Of a stretch of DNA of 64,000 nucleotides, positions 28,339-37,804 are shown one piece after another; the stretch's first letter is position 1, and each line of letters opens with the position of its first letter. The DNA is from Enterococcus hirae ATCC 9790 (GTDB lineage: Bacteria; Bacillota; Bacilli; Lactobacillales; Enterococcaceae): assembly GCF_000271405.2 (NCBI RefSeq), contig NC_018081.1, forward strand, positions 1,189,501-1,253,500, given 5' to 3'. The translations under genes were made by a program, and so were the position numbers. The notes under the pieces are model-generated. The model was not told the DNA's origin, did no database searches, and was given only the letters and a program-made list of their open reading frames with translations.

Positions 28339-30882
28339 ATGGTCTGGTATAAAGAAACAGCCCAAGAAGTGATGAAGACACTCAAAACGACTCCAGATGG
28401 GCTAAACCAAGATGAGCGTATCAGTCGTTTAAAAGAAAACGGCTATAATCATATAGAAGTAAAAAAGAAAGTTAGTCCATTACGAAAGTTTTTGAAGCAT
28501 TTGACAGAATTATTGATGATTATCTTATTGGTTGCTTCTTTGTTAAAATTTTTTACAGGAGAAGTGATTGAAGGCAGTATTATTCTGGCAGTCGTTCTCG
28601 TCAATAGTTTTGTTGGTTATTGGCAAGAGCGAAAGGCTGAGGAAGCGTTAAACGGCTTAGAAAAACTTTTAGGACAGAACGCGGTGATTTTCACAGAAGG
28701 GATCAAAGAATTGGTTCCAGCTAAGGAATTAGTACCAGGTGATTTGTTAGCGTTGAAAGCAGGCGATGTTATACCTGCAGACGTTCGCTTGATTGAGGTC
28801 CATGACTTCATGGTAGAAGAAGCCGCATTGACGGGGGAGTCGGAAGCAGTTGAAAAGACTAGCGAACGATTGACGACAACTGTCTCAACCGGAGATCAGA
28901 AGAATCTGGCATTTTCTGGTACCTTAGTTCAAACAGGGACTGCGATTGGTGTGGTCATCGAAACGGGAGATACCACTGAAATCGGGAAAATCAATCAGGC
29001 ACTACAATCAGTCCAACAACAAACTACACCACTCGTTAAAAAGATCAACCAACTAAACAAGCAGATCTTTCGTGGGATTCTTTTCCTTAGCTTGTTCTTA
29101 CTCTTTTTCACGACATTTAGATATGGCTTGGAAATGAACTTCTTATTTTCAACGATTATTGCTTTGATCGTTTCGATGATCCCGGAAGGTTTACCAGCAG
29201 TACTCACGATGATCCTTTCTTTAGGTGTGAACGAAATGGCTAAAGAGCAAGCGATCATTAAAGGCTTGCCTTCTGTGGAAACTCTTGGCTCTATGACCGT
29301 GATTTGTTCGGATAAAACAGGAACCCTGACAAAAAACGAAATGAGTGTTGTCGAAACAGTGACGGATCAAGAAGAAACCATGTTGGCAATCATGAAAAAC
29401 TGCCAAGAGATCCAAACCAAAGCAAATCAAAACGTGACCGAATTAACAGGAAACCCGACCGAACTTGCTTTACTACGTTACACGGCAAAAGCATCACTAC
29501 CTTTGGAGCCAGTCAAAGGAAAAATCCCATTTAGTTCAAGCTATAAATACATGGCAACAATGCATGACAAACAGGAACATGCGATTGTTTATGTCAAAGG
29601 GGCACCAGAAGTATTACTAGCAAAAGCGAACTTGACACCGAAACAAGTCGGAAAATGGCAAGAGGAAGCGATGAAACTCGCCCAAAAAGGACAACGAGTC
29701 TTAGGCTTTGCTTATAAGACACTTGCTCCTGATCAAGAATTGGGACATGATCAATTGAATGAACTGACCTTTGTAGGGATTGCAGGAATTATCGATCCAC
29801 CAAAAGAGAGTGCGATCCGAGCAGTCAAAGAATGTCAAAATGCAGGGATCTCGGTGAAAATGATCACAGGAGACCATAAAGACACTGCGCAGGCAATTGC
29901 TGAACAAATCGGTCTCAAACACACAAAAAACGTGTTAGAAGGAATTGACATTGATCGTTTATCCGATGAAGAACTAGCGAAACAAGTGAAATCAGTAGAT
30001 GTATTTGCCCGAACGACACCGGAACACAAGTTACGGATCGTGGATGCTCTTCAAAAAAATGAAGAAATCGTTGGAATGACGGGTGACGGTGTGAATGATG
30101 CGCCAGCTTTGAAGCGTGCTGATGTAGGAATCGCTATGGGAATCAAAGGGAGTGAAGTGAGCAAGCAGGCAGCGGACAGGGTACTGGGTGATGATAATTT
30201 CCATACGATCGCTAAAGCGGTCAAAGAAGGGCGGAGGATTCTCGACAATCTTCAAAAAACAATCAATTTTTTCTTACCAACAGCTTTAGCCCAAGGACTG
30301 GTCATTATTTGGGCACTACTCGTTAACCAGCCGTTACCACTGACACCTGTCCAAATTTTATGGGTGAACATGGTTACTACGATCACGTTATCCTATGCTT
30401 TAGGATTTGAAAAAGCTGGTAAGGACACGATGAGTCGCTCACCGAGAGATCCAAAGCAAGGGATTCTCACCCGCTACAGTGTGTTCCGAATCTTTTATGT
30501 GTCATTGCTGATCATGATTCCTGCTTATTTACTAGCAATGAGCTTTGAAGGACAAGCGCTCCAACAAACCATGCTCTTACAAAATATCGTAGCTGCTCAA
30601 GCTGTGTATATGATCAATTGCCGCGAGTTACTTGATCCTTCATTGAATCGTAGTTTATTTGAAAACAAAGCGTTGTTCTTGTCACTCGGGATGTTGGTCC
30701 TCTTGCAAGCAGGAGTGATTTACTTACCGATCGCACAACAGCTAATTGGGACAACAAGTCTTTCCCTGACAGAGCAACTACCGATCTTACTAAATATTCT
30801 AATACTTTTTGTAATCGTTGAGATCGAAAAGCGGATCAGTAAGATGATCGCCAAAAAAAGAAATGCTGAGTTACCCACGTAA
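28339..30882 (+). CDS. P-type ATPase, cation-transporting (type II, Ca2+-like)
   Basis: An 847-residue ion pump. Elements in order: N-terminal cation-ATPase domain, TGESEAVEK (actuator), PEGLPAVLTM in M4 (ion site), CSDKTGTLTKNE with phosphorylated Asp325, KGAPEVLL (nucleotide domain), TGDGVNDAPALKRADVGIAMG, and the C-terminal membrane bundle. PEGLP is characteristic of Ca2+/Na+-type type II pumps. Start 28339 follows AGAGGAGGG; the frame from 28273 is too long. The transported ion cannot be fixed by sequence alone. Confidence 0.92.
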   Translation: MVWYKETAQEVMKTLKTTPDGLNQDERISRLKENGYNHIEVKKKVSPLRKFLKHLTELLMIILLVASLLKFFTGEVIEGSIILAVVLVNSFVGYWQERKAEEALNGLEKLLGQNAVIFTEGIKELVPAKELVPGDLLALKAGDVIPADVRLIEVHDFMVEEAALTGESEAVEKTSERLTTTVSTGDQKNLAFSGTLVQTGTAIGVVIETGDTTEIGKINQALQSVQQQTTPLVKKINQLNKQIFRGILFLSLFLLFFTTFRYGLEMNFLFSTIIALIVSMIPEGLPAVLTMILSLGVNEMAKEQAIIKGLPSVETLGSMTVICSDKTGTLTKNEMSVVETVTDQEETMLAIMKNCQEIQTKANQNVTELTGNPTELALLRYTAKASLPLEPVKGKIPFSSSYKYMATMHDKQEHAIVYVKGAPEVLLAKANLTPKQVGKWQEEAMKLAQKGQRVLGFAYKTLAPDQELGHDQLNELTFVGIAGIIDPPKESAIRAVKECQNAGISVKMITGDHKDTAQAIAEQIGLKHTKNVLEGIDIDRLSDEELAKQVKSVDVFARTTPEHKLRIVDALQKNEEIVGMTGDGVNDAPALKRADVGIAMGIKGSEVSKQAADRVLGDDNFHTIAKAVKEGRRILDNLQKTINFFLPTALAQGLVIIWALLVNQPLPLTPVQILWVNMVTTITLSYALGFEKAGKDTMSRSPRDPKQGILTRYSVFRIFYVSLLIMIPAYLLAMSFEGQALQQTMLLQNIVAAQAVYMINCRELLDPSLNRSLFENKALFLSLGMLVLLQAGVIYLPIAQQLIGTTSLSLTEQLPILLNILILFVIVEIEKRISKMIAKKRNAELPT

Positions 30883-30904
30883 AAAGTACCACCACAAACA
30901 GGAA

Positions 30905-30965
30905 ATAAAAGCTTATAAACGTACTCTTTGGCCATTACCAAATAGACATTTATAAGCTTTTGTTA
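30905..30965 (+). terminator. Terminator after P-type ATPase
   Basis: AAAAGCTTATAAA and TTTATAAGCTTTT form a long stem around a ~30-nt loop, followed by TTTTGTT. It could work for both strands. Confidence 0.65.
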
Positions 30966-31019
30966 GTTACTTGATCATTGATCGATGTTAAGACAGAGCA
31001 TAAAAAAACTAAGTGTGAG

Positions 31020-32474
31020 TTACAAATACGATCGCAACGATAAGTCACTTAAACGATCCAATTCATTTTTTGTCGGGATCGTTGAAAGATAAATGACAGG
31101 CATTGGCGGTGTATCGATCGGAATATTTGAAACTAATAAATCATTTTTCTTGATAGTGATATCTGACAATTGACTCAATTCAATGGGTTCCAAGATCACT
31201 CGTTTGCCTAAATAAGCATTTAATTCTTGTTGCAAAAAAGCTTTCCATGAAGGTTCCCCTTGAAAAATAAAATAAATCGTTGCTTGATACGGCTGCACGG
31301 CTAAAAGTGTCTGTTGGATCAATAAAGAAAGTAAATAAAAGAAATAAGTCTCATTGGTGACCTTTTTGACCATGCTCGTCGATTCTTTAACTTGTTGCAA
31401 CAAAGCGAATTTATGAGGATATAACTCTGGGTATTCTTGTTCATATTCTTTTAAATAATAGTGATATTGTTTGGTTGTTTGTTCGATCAATAACGGTGAT
31501 TCATAGTATTTCAGGAGTAGTAAAATCAAATTTTCCGGTAAGTTTGTTTGTTCTAACTCTTTGATAGCTAAGCTTTCTGATAGACGATTTACAAATTCAC
31601 GAATGTTTGTTTCTGCAGGGTGACGGTGTAAAATATCCAAGATCATAGGCGGGTAAGAGTTGTTATAGTTCCAACTGTCAAGAAAACAGGAAAAAGCAAA
31701 CGCTGCTTCTTTATCTTTAAGATAGACCCCTTCAGTTCGGTACAGTTTTTCTAATTCAGGAGCATAGAGTAAAAATAATTGATCCTGGGTAGAAAACAAT
31801 GAAGTCGGGATTCGACAACCAGCTTTGATCCGAATCGTGTTGATAAAAAACCAACAAATCCCGAATACCTCTTCGGTATCAACAGCTAACTCAGCTTGTC
31901 GTAAACGTTTGAGAAATCGGAAGTAGTGTGATTCATGGATCGAGTAATCCTCGAAAAAATAGTTGTTATGGGTAAACGGCATAAGTAACCGATGATAAAA
32001 TAGCCGAATGGTTTCTTCTTCACCTGAAAACGACAAACGGTGGCGGTTTTGTTCGATCTGTAATTCATAGACGACTAATTGTTGATTCAATTTTTTGACA
32101 TGACGATTCAATGTTTCGTAAGACAAGCCGTTACGTGCTAAAAAGGTGGGGGTAGCGACTTCTTTAATCGTTAATAATTCTTTCAATAATTGGACACTGA
32201 TCGACTGTGTCAGAAAAATTTCCCACAGTTCATTTGTCAGGAGATTCTGTTCGTTTTTTAGTTGAATCCCTGATTGGTCACTATTGATTAGCCAGCCTTT
32301 AGGTAATTGGGTTTTGATTGTTTGAAGATCAGAAAAAATCGTACGCTCTGTGGTATTGACAACTTCGGCCAATTCGTTCACAGTTATTTGCGAGTGATTC
32401 AGTAATAGTTCCACTAAAGAGACTTGGCGTTTGATATCTTTTTCAGTAATGATTTTTTTCATTAAAGAATACAT
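31020..32474 (-). CDS. Mga-like/PRD-type transcription regulator
   Basis: A 484-residue regulator. The N-terminal half has a helix-turn-helix (VNELAEVVNTTERTIFSDLQTIKTQL) and a second HTH of the Mga type (FLARNGLSYETLNRHVKKLNQQL). The middle resembles PRD-like repeats and the C-terminus a PTS EIIB-like fold, as in AtxA/Mga. It diverges from the NUDIX gene; its target is unknown. It is one of three such regulators in the window, and this one is intact. Confidence 0.75.
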   Translation of the reverse strand: MYSLMKKIITEKDIKRQVSLVELLLNHSQITVNELAEVVNTTERTIFSDLQTIKTQLPKGWLINSDQSGIQLKNEQNLLTNELWEIFLTQSISVQLLKELLTIKEVATPTFLARNGLSYETLNRHVKKLNQQLVVYELQIEQNRHRLSFSGEEETIRLFYHRLLMPFTHNNYFFEDYSIHESHYFRFLKRLRQAELAVDTEEVFGICWFFINTIRIKAGCRIPTSLFSTQDQLFLLYAPELEKLYRTEGVYLKDKEAAFAFSCFLDSWNYNNSYPPMILDILHRHPAETNIREFVNRLSESLAIKELEQTNLPENLILLLLKYYESPLLIEQTTKQYHYYLKEYEQEYPELYPHKFALLQQVKESTSMVKKVTNETYFFYLLSLLIQQTLLAVQPYQATIYFIFQGEPSWKAFLQQELNAYLGKRVILEPIELSQLSDITIKKNDLLVSNIPIDTPPMPVIYLSTIPTKNELDRLSDLSLRSYL

Positions 32475-32730
32475 CGGATCAACCTTTCTTTGTTAAGTAT
32501 GACAAGTGAGGAAGACACTCGTTTCGCCGCATCTTCATAATGAAACCTGATTATTTTAGATAGCGCTTACCATTAGTATAATGAAAAAAGGCACAATATC
32601 AAATAAAGGATGAGTTTTTTGGATTTTTTTACTTCAATCAGCCTTCGTTTATTTAAAGTAGAAGTTAGCTAAAAAATTTGACTTATACTAAAATAAGTAA
32701 AAAGATAGTCATGTGAGAGGAGTGAGTAGA

Positions 32731-33330
32731 ATGGAAAACAGACTAAACGATTATCGCCGCTTACTAGCGATTGCTCAAGCTGGATTGCTTTATGGGAAAG
32801 ACGTGTTTGACAAAGAACGATATGAAGAGCTGCAAGAAATCTCGTTGAAGCTGCTGAGTGAAGTGGGATTGGAAACAAAGGAAGAATGGACAAGCCTAAT
32901 AGAAGCTCATGAAGGATATCCAACACCAAAAGTTGACGTACGTGCATGGATCAAACAAGACGAGAAGATTCTATTGATCGAAGATACAAAAACACAAGAA
33001 TGGTCATTACCAGGAGGATTTGCAGAAGTTGGTTTGTCTCCTAAAGAAAATATACGTAAAGAAGTCAAAGAAGAAACTGGATTAGAGGTAGAAGTAGGTC
33101 AATTATTAGCGATATTTGATACGAATCTGCGCACAGACATCCCTCAAGCCTTTCAGTATTATAAAATTGTTTTTTCTTGCGCTATCTTGTCAGGTACGTT
33201 TGTGGCAAACCATGAAACTTCTAATATGAAATTCTTCCACTTAAATGATTTACCAAAACTCTCGCTGAAACGTACGACCAAAGAGCAACTATTGATTTTA
33301 GAAAAAGCTACCTTGCCTTATTGTGATTGA
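32731..33330 (+). CDS. NUDIX hydrolase with N-terminal NUDIX_N domain
   Basis: A 199-residue pyrophosphohydrolase. The NUDIX box GFAEVGLSPKENIRKEVKEE plus TGLE fits GX5EX7REUXEEXGU. The ~60-residue helical N-terminus is the extra domain found in ADP-sugar or nucleoside-diphosphate-X hydrolases of this class. Start 32731 follows GAGAGGAG. Likely substrate is an ADP-ribose or CDP-choline-type compound (inferred). A terminator overlaps its 3' end. Confidence 0.85.
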   Translation: MENRLNDYRRLLAIAQAGLLYGKDVFDKERYEELQEISLKLLSEVGLETKEEWTSLIEAHEGYPTPKVDVRAWIKQDEKILLIEDTKTQEWSLPGGFAEVGLSPKENIRKEVKEETGLEVEVGQLLAIFDTNLRTDIPQAFQYYKIVFSCAILSGTFVANHETSNMKFFHLNDLPKLSLKRTTKEQLLILEKATLPYCD

Positions 33331-33356
33331 TCAGGGAAGGTAGTTTTTTATTTTTA
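33308..33356 (+). terminator. Terminator overlapping the end of the NUDIX gene
   Basis: CTACCTT at 33308-33314 pairs with AAGGTAG at 33337-33343 and is followed by TTTTTTATTTTT. The 5' arm lies in the coding sequence. Confidence 0.7.
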
Positions 33357-33367
33357 GTGATTTTTTG

Positions 33368-33395
33368 TTGCAAATGCAATAAAAAAGAGTAAAAT
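33368..33395 (+). promoter_or_regulatory. Promoter and MarR-like operator before marR
   Basis: TTGCAA (33368-33373), spacing 16, TAAAAT (33390-33395). The -35 is part of the inverted repeat TTGCA-aa-TGCAA (33368-33379), which fits autoregulation by the MarR protein. Confidence 0.55.
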
Positions 33396-33425
33396 CATAC
33401 TAAAGCTAGGTAAGGGAGGGCTAAA

Positions 33426-33877
33426 ATGGACGAAATCATTCGAGAGATTGGAGCAATTGCCCGTGCCTTGGACTCGATTAGTAACATTGAGTTTCAAGAA
33501 GTTGATTTGACAAGAGGACAATATCTGTATTTAGTACGAATCTGTGAACATCCTGGCATTATTCAAGAAAAGTTAGCTGAGATGATCAACGTTGACCGAA
33601 CAACAACGGCACGTGCGGTGAAAAAATTGATAGCAAAAGACCTGATAAAAAGCATGCCAGATAAAAAAATAAAAAGATAAAAAAACTTTACCCAACGGAT
33701 CGTGGAAAAAAAGTCTATCCGTTTATCCTTCGAGAGCATCATTATTCCAATCAAGTAGCTGTCAAAGGGTTATCCCAGCAAGAAGTTTTGCAATTACACA
33801 CACTTTTGCAAAAAGTTCGGAAAAATGTGAGTGAAGATTGGCATTATATAAAAAAAGGAAACAAAAGAATTTATTGA
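33426..33877 (+). pseudogene. MarR-family regulator gene with -1 frameshift
   Basis: The first 84 codons give a clear MarR N-terminus (LTRGQYLYLVRICEHPGIIQEKLAEMINVDRTTTARAVKKL). The frame ends in an A-rich stretch; the rest lies in the next frame (KKLYPTDRGKKVYPFILRE... KRIY). One extra A in the A7 run at 33663-33669 would restore a 150-residue protein. The gene heads an operon with GNAT and B3/B4 genes. It may be truly disrupted, or the run may be miscalled. Confidence 0.8.
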
Positions 33878-33890
33878 AAGGACTGGAGCG

Positions 33891-34415
33891 GTGAAAACAA
33901 TCGAAATCGTAGGGATCAAAGAAACGGAAGTAGAAAAATTACAGGCAATTAGTATCGAGACCTATCAAGCTACCTTTGGTGAACACAACAGTGAAGAATT
34001 GATGACGACCTATTTGGATGAAGCTTATGCGCTCGATAAATTGAGGCGAGAACTACAAGAGGAACAGTCAGAATTTTATTGGGCAGTACTAGATGACCGG
34101 ATTGCTGGCTATCTAAAATTAAATATAGGGCAAGCACAAACAGAAGCAATGGGAGAAGGATTTTTAGAGATCGAACGTATTTATGTCCGATCGCCATTTA
34201 AATCTAAAGGGATTGGATCTAGATTGATCGAATTTGCTGTGCAAAAAGCGCAAGAAAAACAAAAAGAGGCGATTTGGTTAGGGGTATGGGAACATAACTA
34301 TCCTGCCTTAGCTTTTTATAGAAAACATGGATTCCAACATCATAGCCAACATATTTTTTATATGGGAGATGATGCTCAGACAGATTATCTATATGTCAAA
34401 AATTTACAGAAATAA
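33891..34415 (+). CDS. GNAT-family N-acetyltransferase
   Basis: A 174-residue acetyltransferase. Motif A is IYVRSPFKSKGIGSRLIEFA (Q/R-x-x-G-x-G type), with WLGVWEHNYPALAFYRKHGF following, as in spermidine/spermine-type or ribosomal-protein acetyltransferases (PaiA-like). It starts with GTG 13 bases after the marR stop, in an operon with that gene and the B3/B4 protein. Substrate unknown; the PaiA likeness is inference. Confidence 0.85.
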   Translation: MKTIEIVGIKETEVEKLQAISIETYQATFGEHNSEELMTTYLDEAYALDKLRRELQEEQSEFYWAVLDDRIAGYLKLNIGQAQTEAMGEGFLEIERIYVRSPFKSKGIGSRLIEFAVQKAQEKQKEAIWLGVWEHNYPALAFYRKHGFQHHSQHIFYMGDDAQTDYLYVKNLQK

Positions 34416-34428
34416 AAGGAGTAGAAAC

Positions 34429-35139
34429 ATGGAAAAAATCATCGCAGAACAAAATTTTTGGGAAGTCTTTCCAGAAGCAACAATTGAAGTTTTGGTAGTC
34501 GAAGGTATCGATAATCATGTAGATAAAGCCAAAGAAGAACAATTCCATCAACTATTGAATGATGCAGCGAAAGAAGCAAGAGGATATTTGACAGAAGAAA
34601 CATTCAGTCAAAATGAAGTCATTGCCCAATGGCGTCAAGCTTTTTCACGTTTTAAAACCAAAAAAGGAGCCCGTTCATCGATTGAAGCGTTATTAAAAAG
34701 AGCTAGCCAAGAACGTGAATTTTTCCCTATCAACCCATTAGTCGATATCTATAACAGTATTTCTCTAACATTTGGTGTGCCATGTGGAGGAGAAGATCAA
34801 GAAAAAATCAAAGGGGATCTTCATCTAGGAAAAGCTCATGGTGGTGAAAGTTTCTTACCTCTAGGAGCAGAAGCTGATGCACCAGCTTTACCAGAAGAAA
34901 TCATTTATTACGATAACGAAGGAGCAATCTGTCGCAGTTTCAACTGGCGAGAAGCGCAACGGACAATGTTGACGGAAGACACGACTAAAGCCATTTTGGT
35001 TATTGAATCAGTCACAAAAGAGCAAGCATCACGTGGCGCAAAAGCAATGACAGAATTGAAAAAACGCGTGGAACAAACATTTGGCGTAGAAGGGAAAACA
35101 TTTACGCTAACGAAGGAACATCCAGAAATGAACATTTGA
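34429..35139 (+). CDS. B3/B4 tRNA-binding-domain protein
   Basis: A 236-residue protein with the B3/B4 domain of phenylalanyl-tRNA synthetase beta, as a stand-alone form. Visible features are FSRFKTKKGARSSIEALLKRA, NPLVDIYNSISLTFGVPCGGED and the RSFNWREAQRTML region. Stand-alone members are linked to editing of mischarged tRNA or are of unknown role. Last gene of the marR-GNAT-B3/B4 operon, with the terminator at 35181. Confidence 0.8.
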   Translation: MEKIIAEQNFWEVFPEATIEVLVVEGIDNHVDKAKEEQFHQLLNDAAKEARGYLTEETFSQNEVIAQWRQAFSRFKTKKGARSSIEALLKRASQEREFFPINPLVDIYNSISLTFGVPCGGEDQEKIKGDLHLGKAHGGESFLPLGAEADAPALPEEIIYYDNEGAICRSFNWREAQRTMLTEDTTKAILVIESVTKEQASRGAKAMTELKKRVEQTFGVEGKTFTLTKEHPEMNI

Positions 35140-35180
35140 AGTAGGAGCGAAACGTAGGAAGAAAAAGTAGCTCAACCAAT

Positions 35181-35224
35181 AAGATCACATAGAAAAACGA
35201 GGGATTTTTCTATGTGATCTTGTT
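35181..35224 (+). terminator. Strong terminator after B3/B4 gene
   Basis: A 16- to 17-bp perfect stem (AAGATCACATAGAAAAA with its complement) followed by TTGTTTT. Confidence 0.85.
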
Positions 35225-35427
35225 TTCTCTAACGAGTGTAGTTTTGAATGGTTTCGTTTCACTGTTGTGCCATCAAATCTTATCAAAACAAGACAAACTT
35301 ACAAAGAATCGTCACAGTCTGTCAAATCTTGTCGGATTTTTCGATTCTTAAACCGAGAATTCTTTGATTATCCGCTTTCATGATATACTTAATGAAAAGG
35401 ATCAACACCATCAAAGGAGGATCAGAG

Positions 35428-35784
35428 ATGATCGGTAAAACCAGAGTCATGCTTTATGCAGAAAATGTTGAAGTGCTTAGTCAATTTTTTGTCGAAACTC
35501 TAGGCGCAACAGTTAGTGAAACGATTGAGTTACCAGAAGAATTTCAAAGTACGATCGTGCAACTTTCACCAGAATTTGAATTAGGGATTTTTCCAAAAGT
35601 TTTTGTCCAACGATTTTCGCCAGAAGTGTTAGGTACGACTCCTTCGATCATTTTCTTTACGGATCAATTTGAGGAGATCTATCAAAAAATAGAGAATGCT
35701 GGTGAAATCATGGAGAACAATGGCGTAGAGACGTTCAACTTTTCTGATCCAGAAGGAAACTATTTTGTGATCGGTAAGTTGTAA
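35428..35784 (+). CDS. VOC/glyoxalase-family protein
   Basis: A 118-residue single-domain protein of the vicinal oxygen chelate fold. N-terminal TRVMLYAENVEVLSQFFVETLG and C-terminal FNFSDPEGNYFVIG are typical. It lacks an obvious full metal-binding set, as is common in bleomycin-resistance-like members. ATG 35428 follows AAAGGAGG; the frame from 35380 is not supported. Function unknown. Confidence 0.8.
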   Translation: MIGKTRVMLYAENVEVLSQFFVETLGATVSETIELPEEFQSTIVQLSPEFELGIFPKVFVQRFSPEVLGTTPSIIFFTDQFEEIYQKIENAGEIMENNGVETFNFSDPEGNYFVIGKL

Positions 35785-35886
35785 TGTTTGAAATCAGAAG
35801 AGGTACTGGTGTTTGAAAATGAGATGCACAGGACAAGGAATTTAAATAAATGAATAACAAATTTTTGAAGGAAAGGAGAGACTGTC

Positions 35887-36147
35887 ATGAATCTAATCGC
35901 AAAAATGGAAGAATATTCACAGAGACGACGAGAAGAAAAAAGTGAAAAAATCCGTATGAAAAACTTGAAGACAGGGAAAAAGCCAACAAAAGGTTGGGGG
36001 AAAATGGTAGATACAGGATATGGCGGCTTGAATTCGTTGACTAATTCTAGTGAAATTAGTAAATATTTTTCGGCAGAAAGTGACATCAAGGGATTCATTG
36101 CTGAAGAACAAAAACGCATCGGAAAAGAGCAGCTAAAAAATAGCTAA
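35887..36147 (+). CDS. Small hypothetical protein, 86 residues
   Basis: A highly charged, soluble protein (MNLIAKMEEYSQRRREEKSEK...) starting after a strong RBS AAAGGAGAG. A basic N-terminal helix is followed by a region with WGKMVDTGYGGLNSL. I do not recognise the family. It lies alone before the purine permease. Confidence 0.6.
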   Translation: MNLIAKMEEYSQRRREEKSEKIRMKNLKTGKKPTKGWGKMVDTGYGGLNSLTNSSEISKYFSAESDIKGFIAEEQKRIGKEQLKNS

Positions 36148-36235
36148 AGCAAACCGATTTGGTACGCTATTTTGTTTGAAATGCTCCTTTTCTATTAAAA
36201 AAACTGTTAAATCAGTTCATAACGATCAAAAAAAC

Positions 36236-36273
36236 TTAAAGTTCGGATTTTGCTTGAAATCCGACTTTTTTGT
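36236..36273 (+). terminator. Terminator after small hypothetical gene, with PurBox in its stem
   Basis: AAAGTTCGGATTT-tgcttg-AAATCCGACTTTTTT. The 5' arm is itself a PurBox on the minus strand (36238-36250). Confidence 0.7.
36238..36250 (-). promoter_or_regulatory. PurBox 1
   Basis: On the minus strand AAATCCGAACTTT matches AWWWCCGAACWWT at every position. It overlaps a terminator stem, so the match may be partly by chance. It lies 127 bases before the purine permease. Confidence 0.5.
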
Positions 36274-36323
36274 TTACTTATGTTCTGATTTAGTATATGA
36301 TTAAACACGTTGTTTTTAAATAA

Positions 36324-36363
36324 TTCAAAATTTTGAGGGACTTTTTTATAAATGTTCGGTTTT
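36324..36363 (+). promoter_or_regulatory. Promoter with overlapping PurBox 2
   Basis: TTCAAA (36324-36329), spacing 17, TATAAA (36347-36352). A second PurBox, AAAACCGAACATT on the minus strand (36351-36363), covers the end of the -10 and the start site. It predicts PurR control of the permease. Confidence 0.6.
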
Positions 36364-36376
36364 AGGGGGATGAAAG

Positions 36377-37690
36377 ATGAAGGAAAAACTACTTTCCTAC
36401 TTCGAGATTGAAAAATTAGGTACCACCGTCAGAAGAGAAATACTTGCAGGCTTTACAACATTTATCTCAATGGCATATATCTTATTTGTCAATCCAACAG
36501 TTTTAGGCGCATCAGGAATGGACGAAGGTGCGGTGTTTACGGCTACAGCATTAGCAAGTGCGATCGGCTGTATTTTAATGGGGGTCTTAGCACGTTACCC
36601 GATTGGTACTGCGCCAGCATTAGGGATTAATGCCTTTTTTGCTTATTCCGTTTGTTTGGGAATGGGGATTCCTTGGGAAACAGCTTTAGCAGGCGTGTTC
36701 GTTGCTTCTTTGATTTTTATTTTAATCACGATTTTCAAATTACGTGAAATGATCATTGATGCAATTCCAGCTGATTTAAAATATGCGATCTCAGGTGGGA
36801 TTGGCTTATTTATTGCTTTCCTTGGCTTGAATGAAGGAGGAGTCATCGTTTCAAATGAATCCACATTAGTGGGGTTAGGATCACTAAGCGTAGGTTCAAC
36901 ATGGTTGACGATTTTTGGGTTAGTTGTGACAGCAATCTTATTGATAAGACGTGTTCCAGGAGGTATTTTTATTGGGATGGTAGCTAGCACAATTCTTGGA
37001 TTAGTGACTGGACTTATTCCTATGCCTTCTCAATTAGTTTCAGCTGCACCAAGTTTAAAGCCAACATTCTTAGTTGCATTGAAACATATCGGAGACATCA
37101 ACTCACTACAAATGTGGGTAGTCGTATTAACCTTTTTATTAGTTACATTCTTTGATACAGCAGGAACGTTAGTCGGTTTAGCTAATCAAGCTGGTTTTAT
37201 GAAAGATAACAAAATGCCTCGTGTTGGGAAAGCGTTGGCTTCTGATTCAACAGCCATGCTTGCAGGTTCTTTATTAGGAACTTCACCAGTTGGGGCTTTC
37301 GTTGAATCTTCTGCCGGAATCGCTGTTGGTGGCCGTTCTGGGATTACTGCAGTAACGACCGGGATCTTATTCCTATTCGGTTTATTCTTTTCACCTTTGC
37401 TATCAGTAGTGACTTCACAAGTAACAGCACCAGCACTGATCATTGTCGGTGTATTGATGGCACAATCGTTGCGTCAAATCGAATGGGGCAAGTTAGAGAT
37501 CGCCATTCCAGCTTTCTTGATCTTGATCGGTATGCCGTTAACTTACAGTATTTCTGATGGGATCGCATTAGGATTTATCTTCTATCCAATTACTATGATC
37601 GCAGCAAAACGCGGAAAAGAAGTATCACCGATCATGTATCTGTTATTCTTTGTCTTTATTGGCTTCATGTGGATACTGAACATTAGTTAA
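36377..37690 (+). CDS. NCS2-family purine permease (AzgA type)
   Basis: A 437-residue membrane transporter with about twelve to fourteen segments. Family signatures are GFTTFISMAYILFVNP at the N-terminus and TAPALGINAFFAYSV with the substrate site, plus FFDTAGTLVGLA and SSAGIAVGGRSG. AzgA-type proteins import guanine, hypoxanthine or adenine by proton symport. Two PurBoxes support a purine substrate. RBS AGGGGG precedes the ATG. Confidence 0.9.
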   Translation: MKEKLLSYFEIEKLGTTVRREILAGFTTFISMAYILFVNPTVLGASGMDEGAVFTATALASAIGCILMGVLARYPIGTAPALGINAFFAYSVCLGMGIPWETALAGVFVASLIFILITIFKLREMIIDAIPADLKYAISGGIGLFIAFLGLNEGGVIVSNESTLVGLGSLSVGSTWLTIFGLVVTAILLIRRVPGGIFIGMVASTILGLVTGLIPMPSQLVSAAPSLKPTFLVALKHIGDINSLQMWVVVLTFLLVTFFDTAGTLVGLANQAGFMKDNKMPRVGKALASDSTAMLAGSLLGTSPVGAFVESSAGIAVGGRSGITAVTTGILFLFGLFFSPLLSVVTSQVTAPALIIVGVLMAQSLRQIEWGKLEIAIPAFLILIGMPLTYSISDGIALGFIFYPITMIAAKRGKEVSPIMYLLFFVFIGFMWILNIS

Positions 37691-37730
37691 CTTGATTTAG
37701 TTGATTAATTTTTATGATGTGTGACAAGTA

Positions 37731-37798
37731 AAAAAACCTTGGCAAATGGAGATCTCGCTATTGTTAGCGAGAAAACAAATGCCAGGGTTCTTTTTTGG
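37731..37798 (+). terminator. Terminator after purine permease
   Basis: AACCTTGGCA pairs with TGCCAGGGTT around an inner hairpin TCTCGCTA-ttgt-TAGCGAGA, followed by CTTTTTT. Confidence 0.8.
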
Positions 37799-37804
37799 AA
37801 AAAA

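Noticed and set aside
36148..36376. Purine riboswitch before the AzgA-type permease
   Set aside because: The conserved purine-aptamer loops are absent; the hairpin there is the preceding gene's terminator, and PurBoxes explain the control better.
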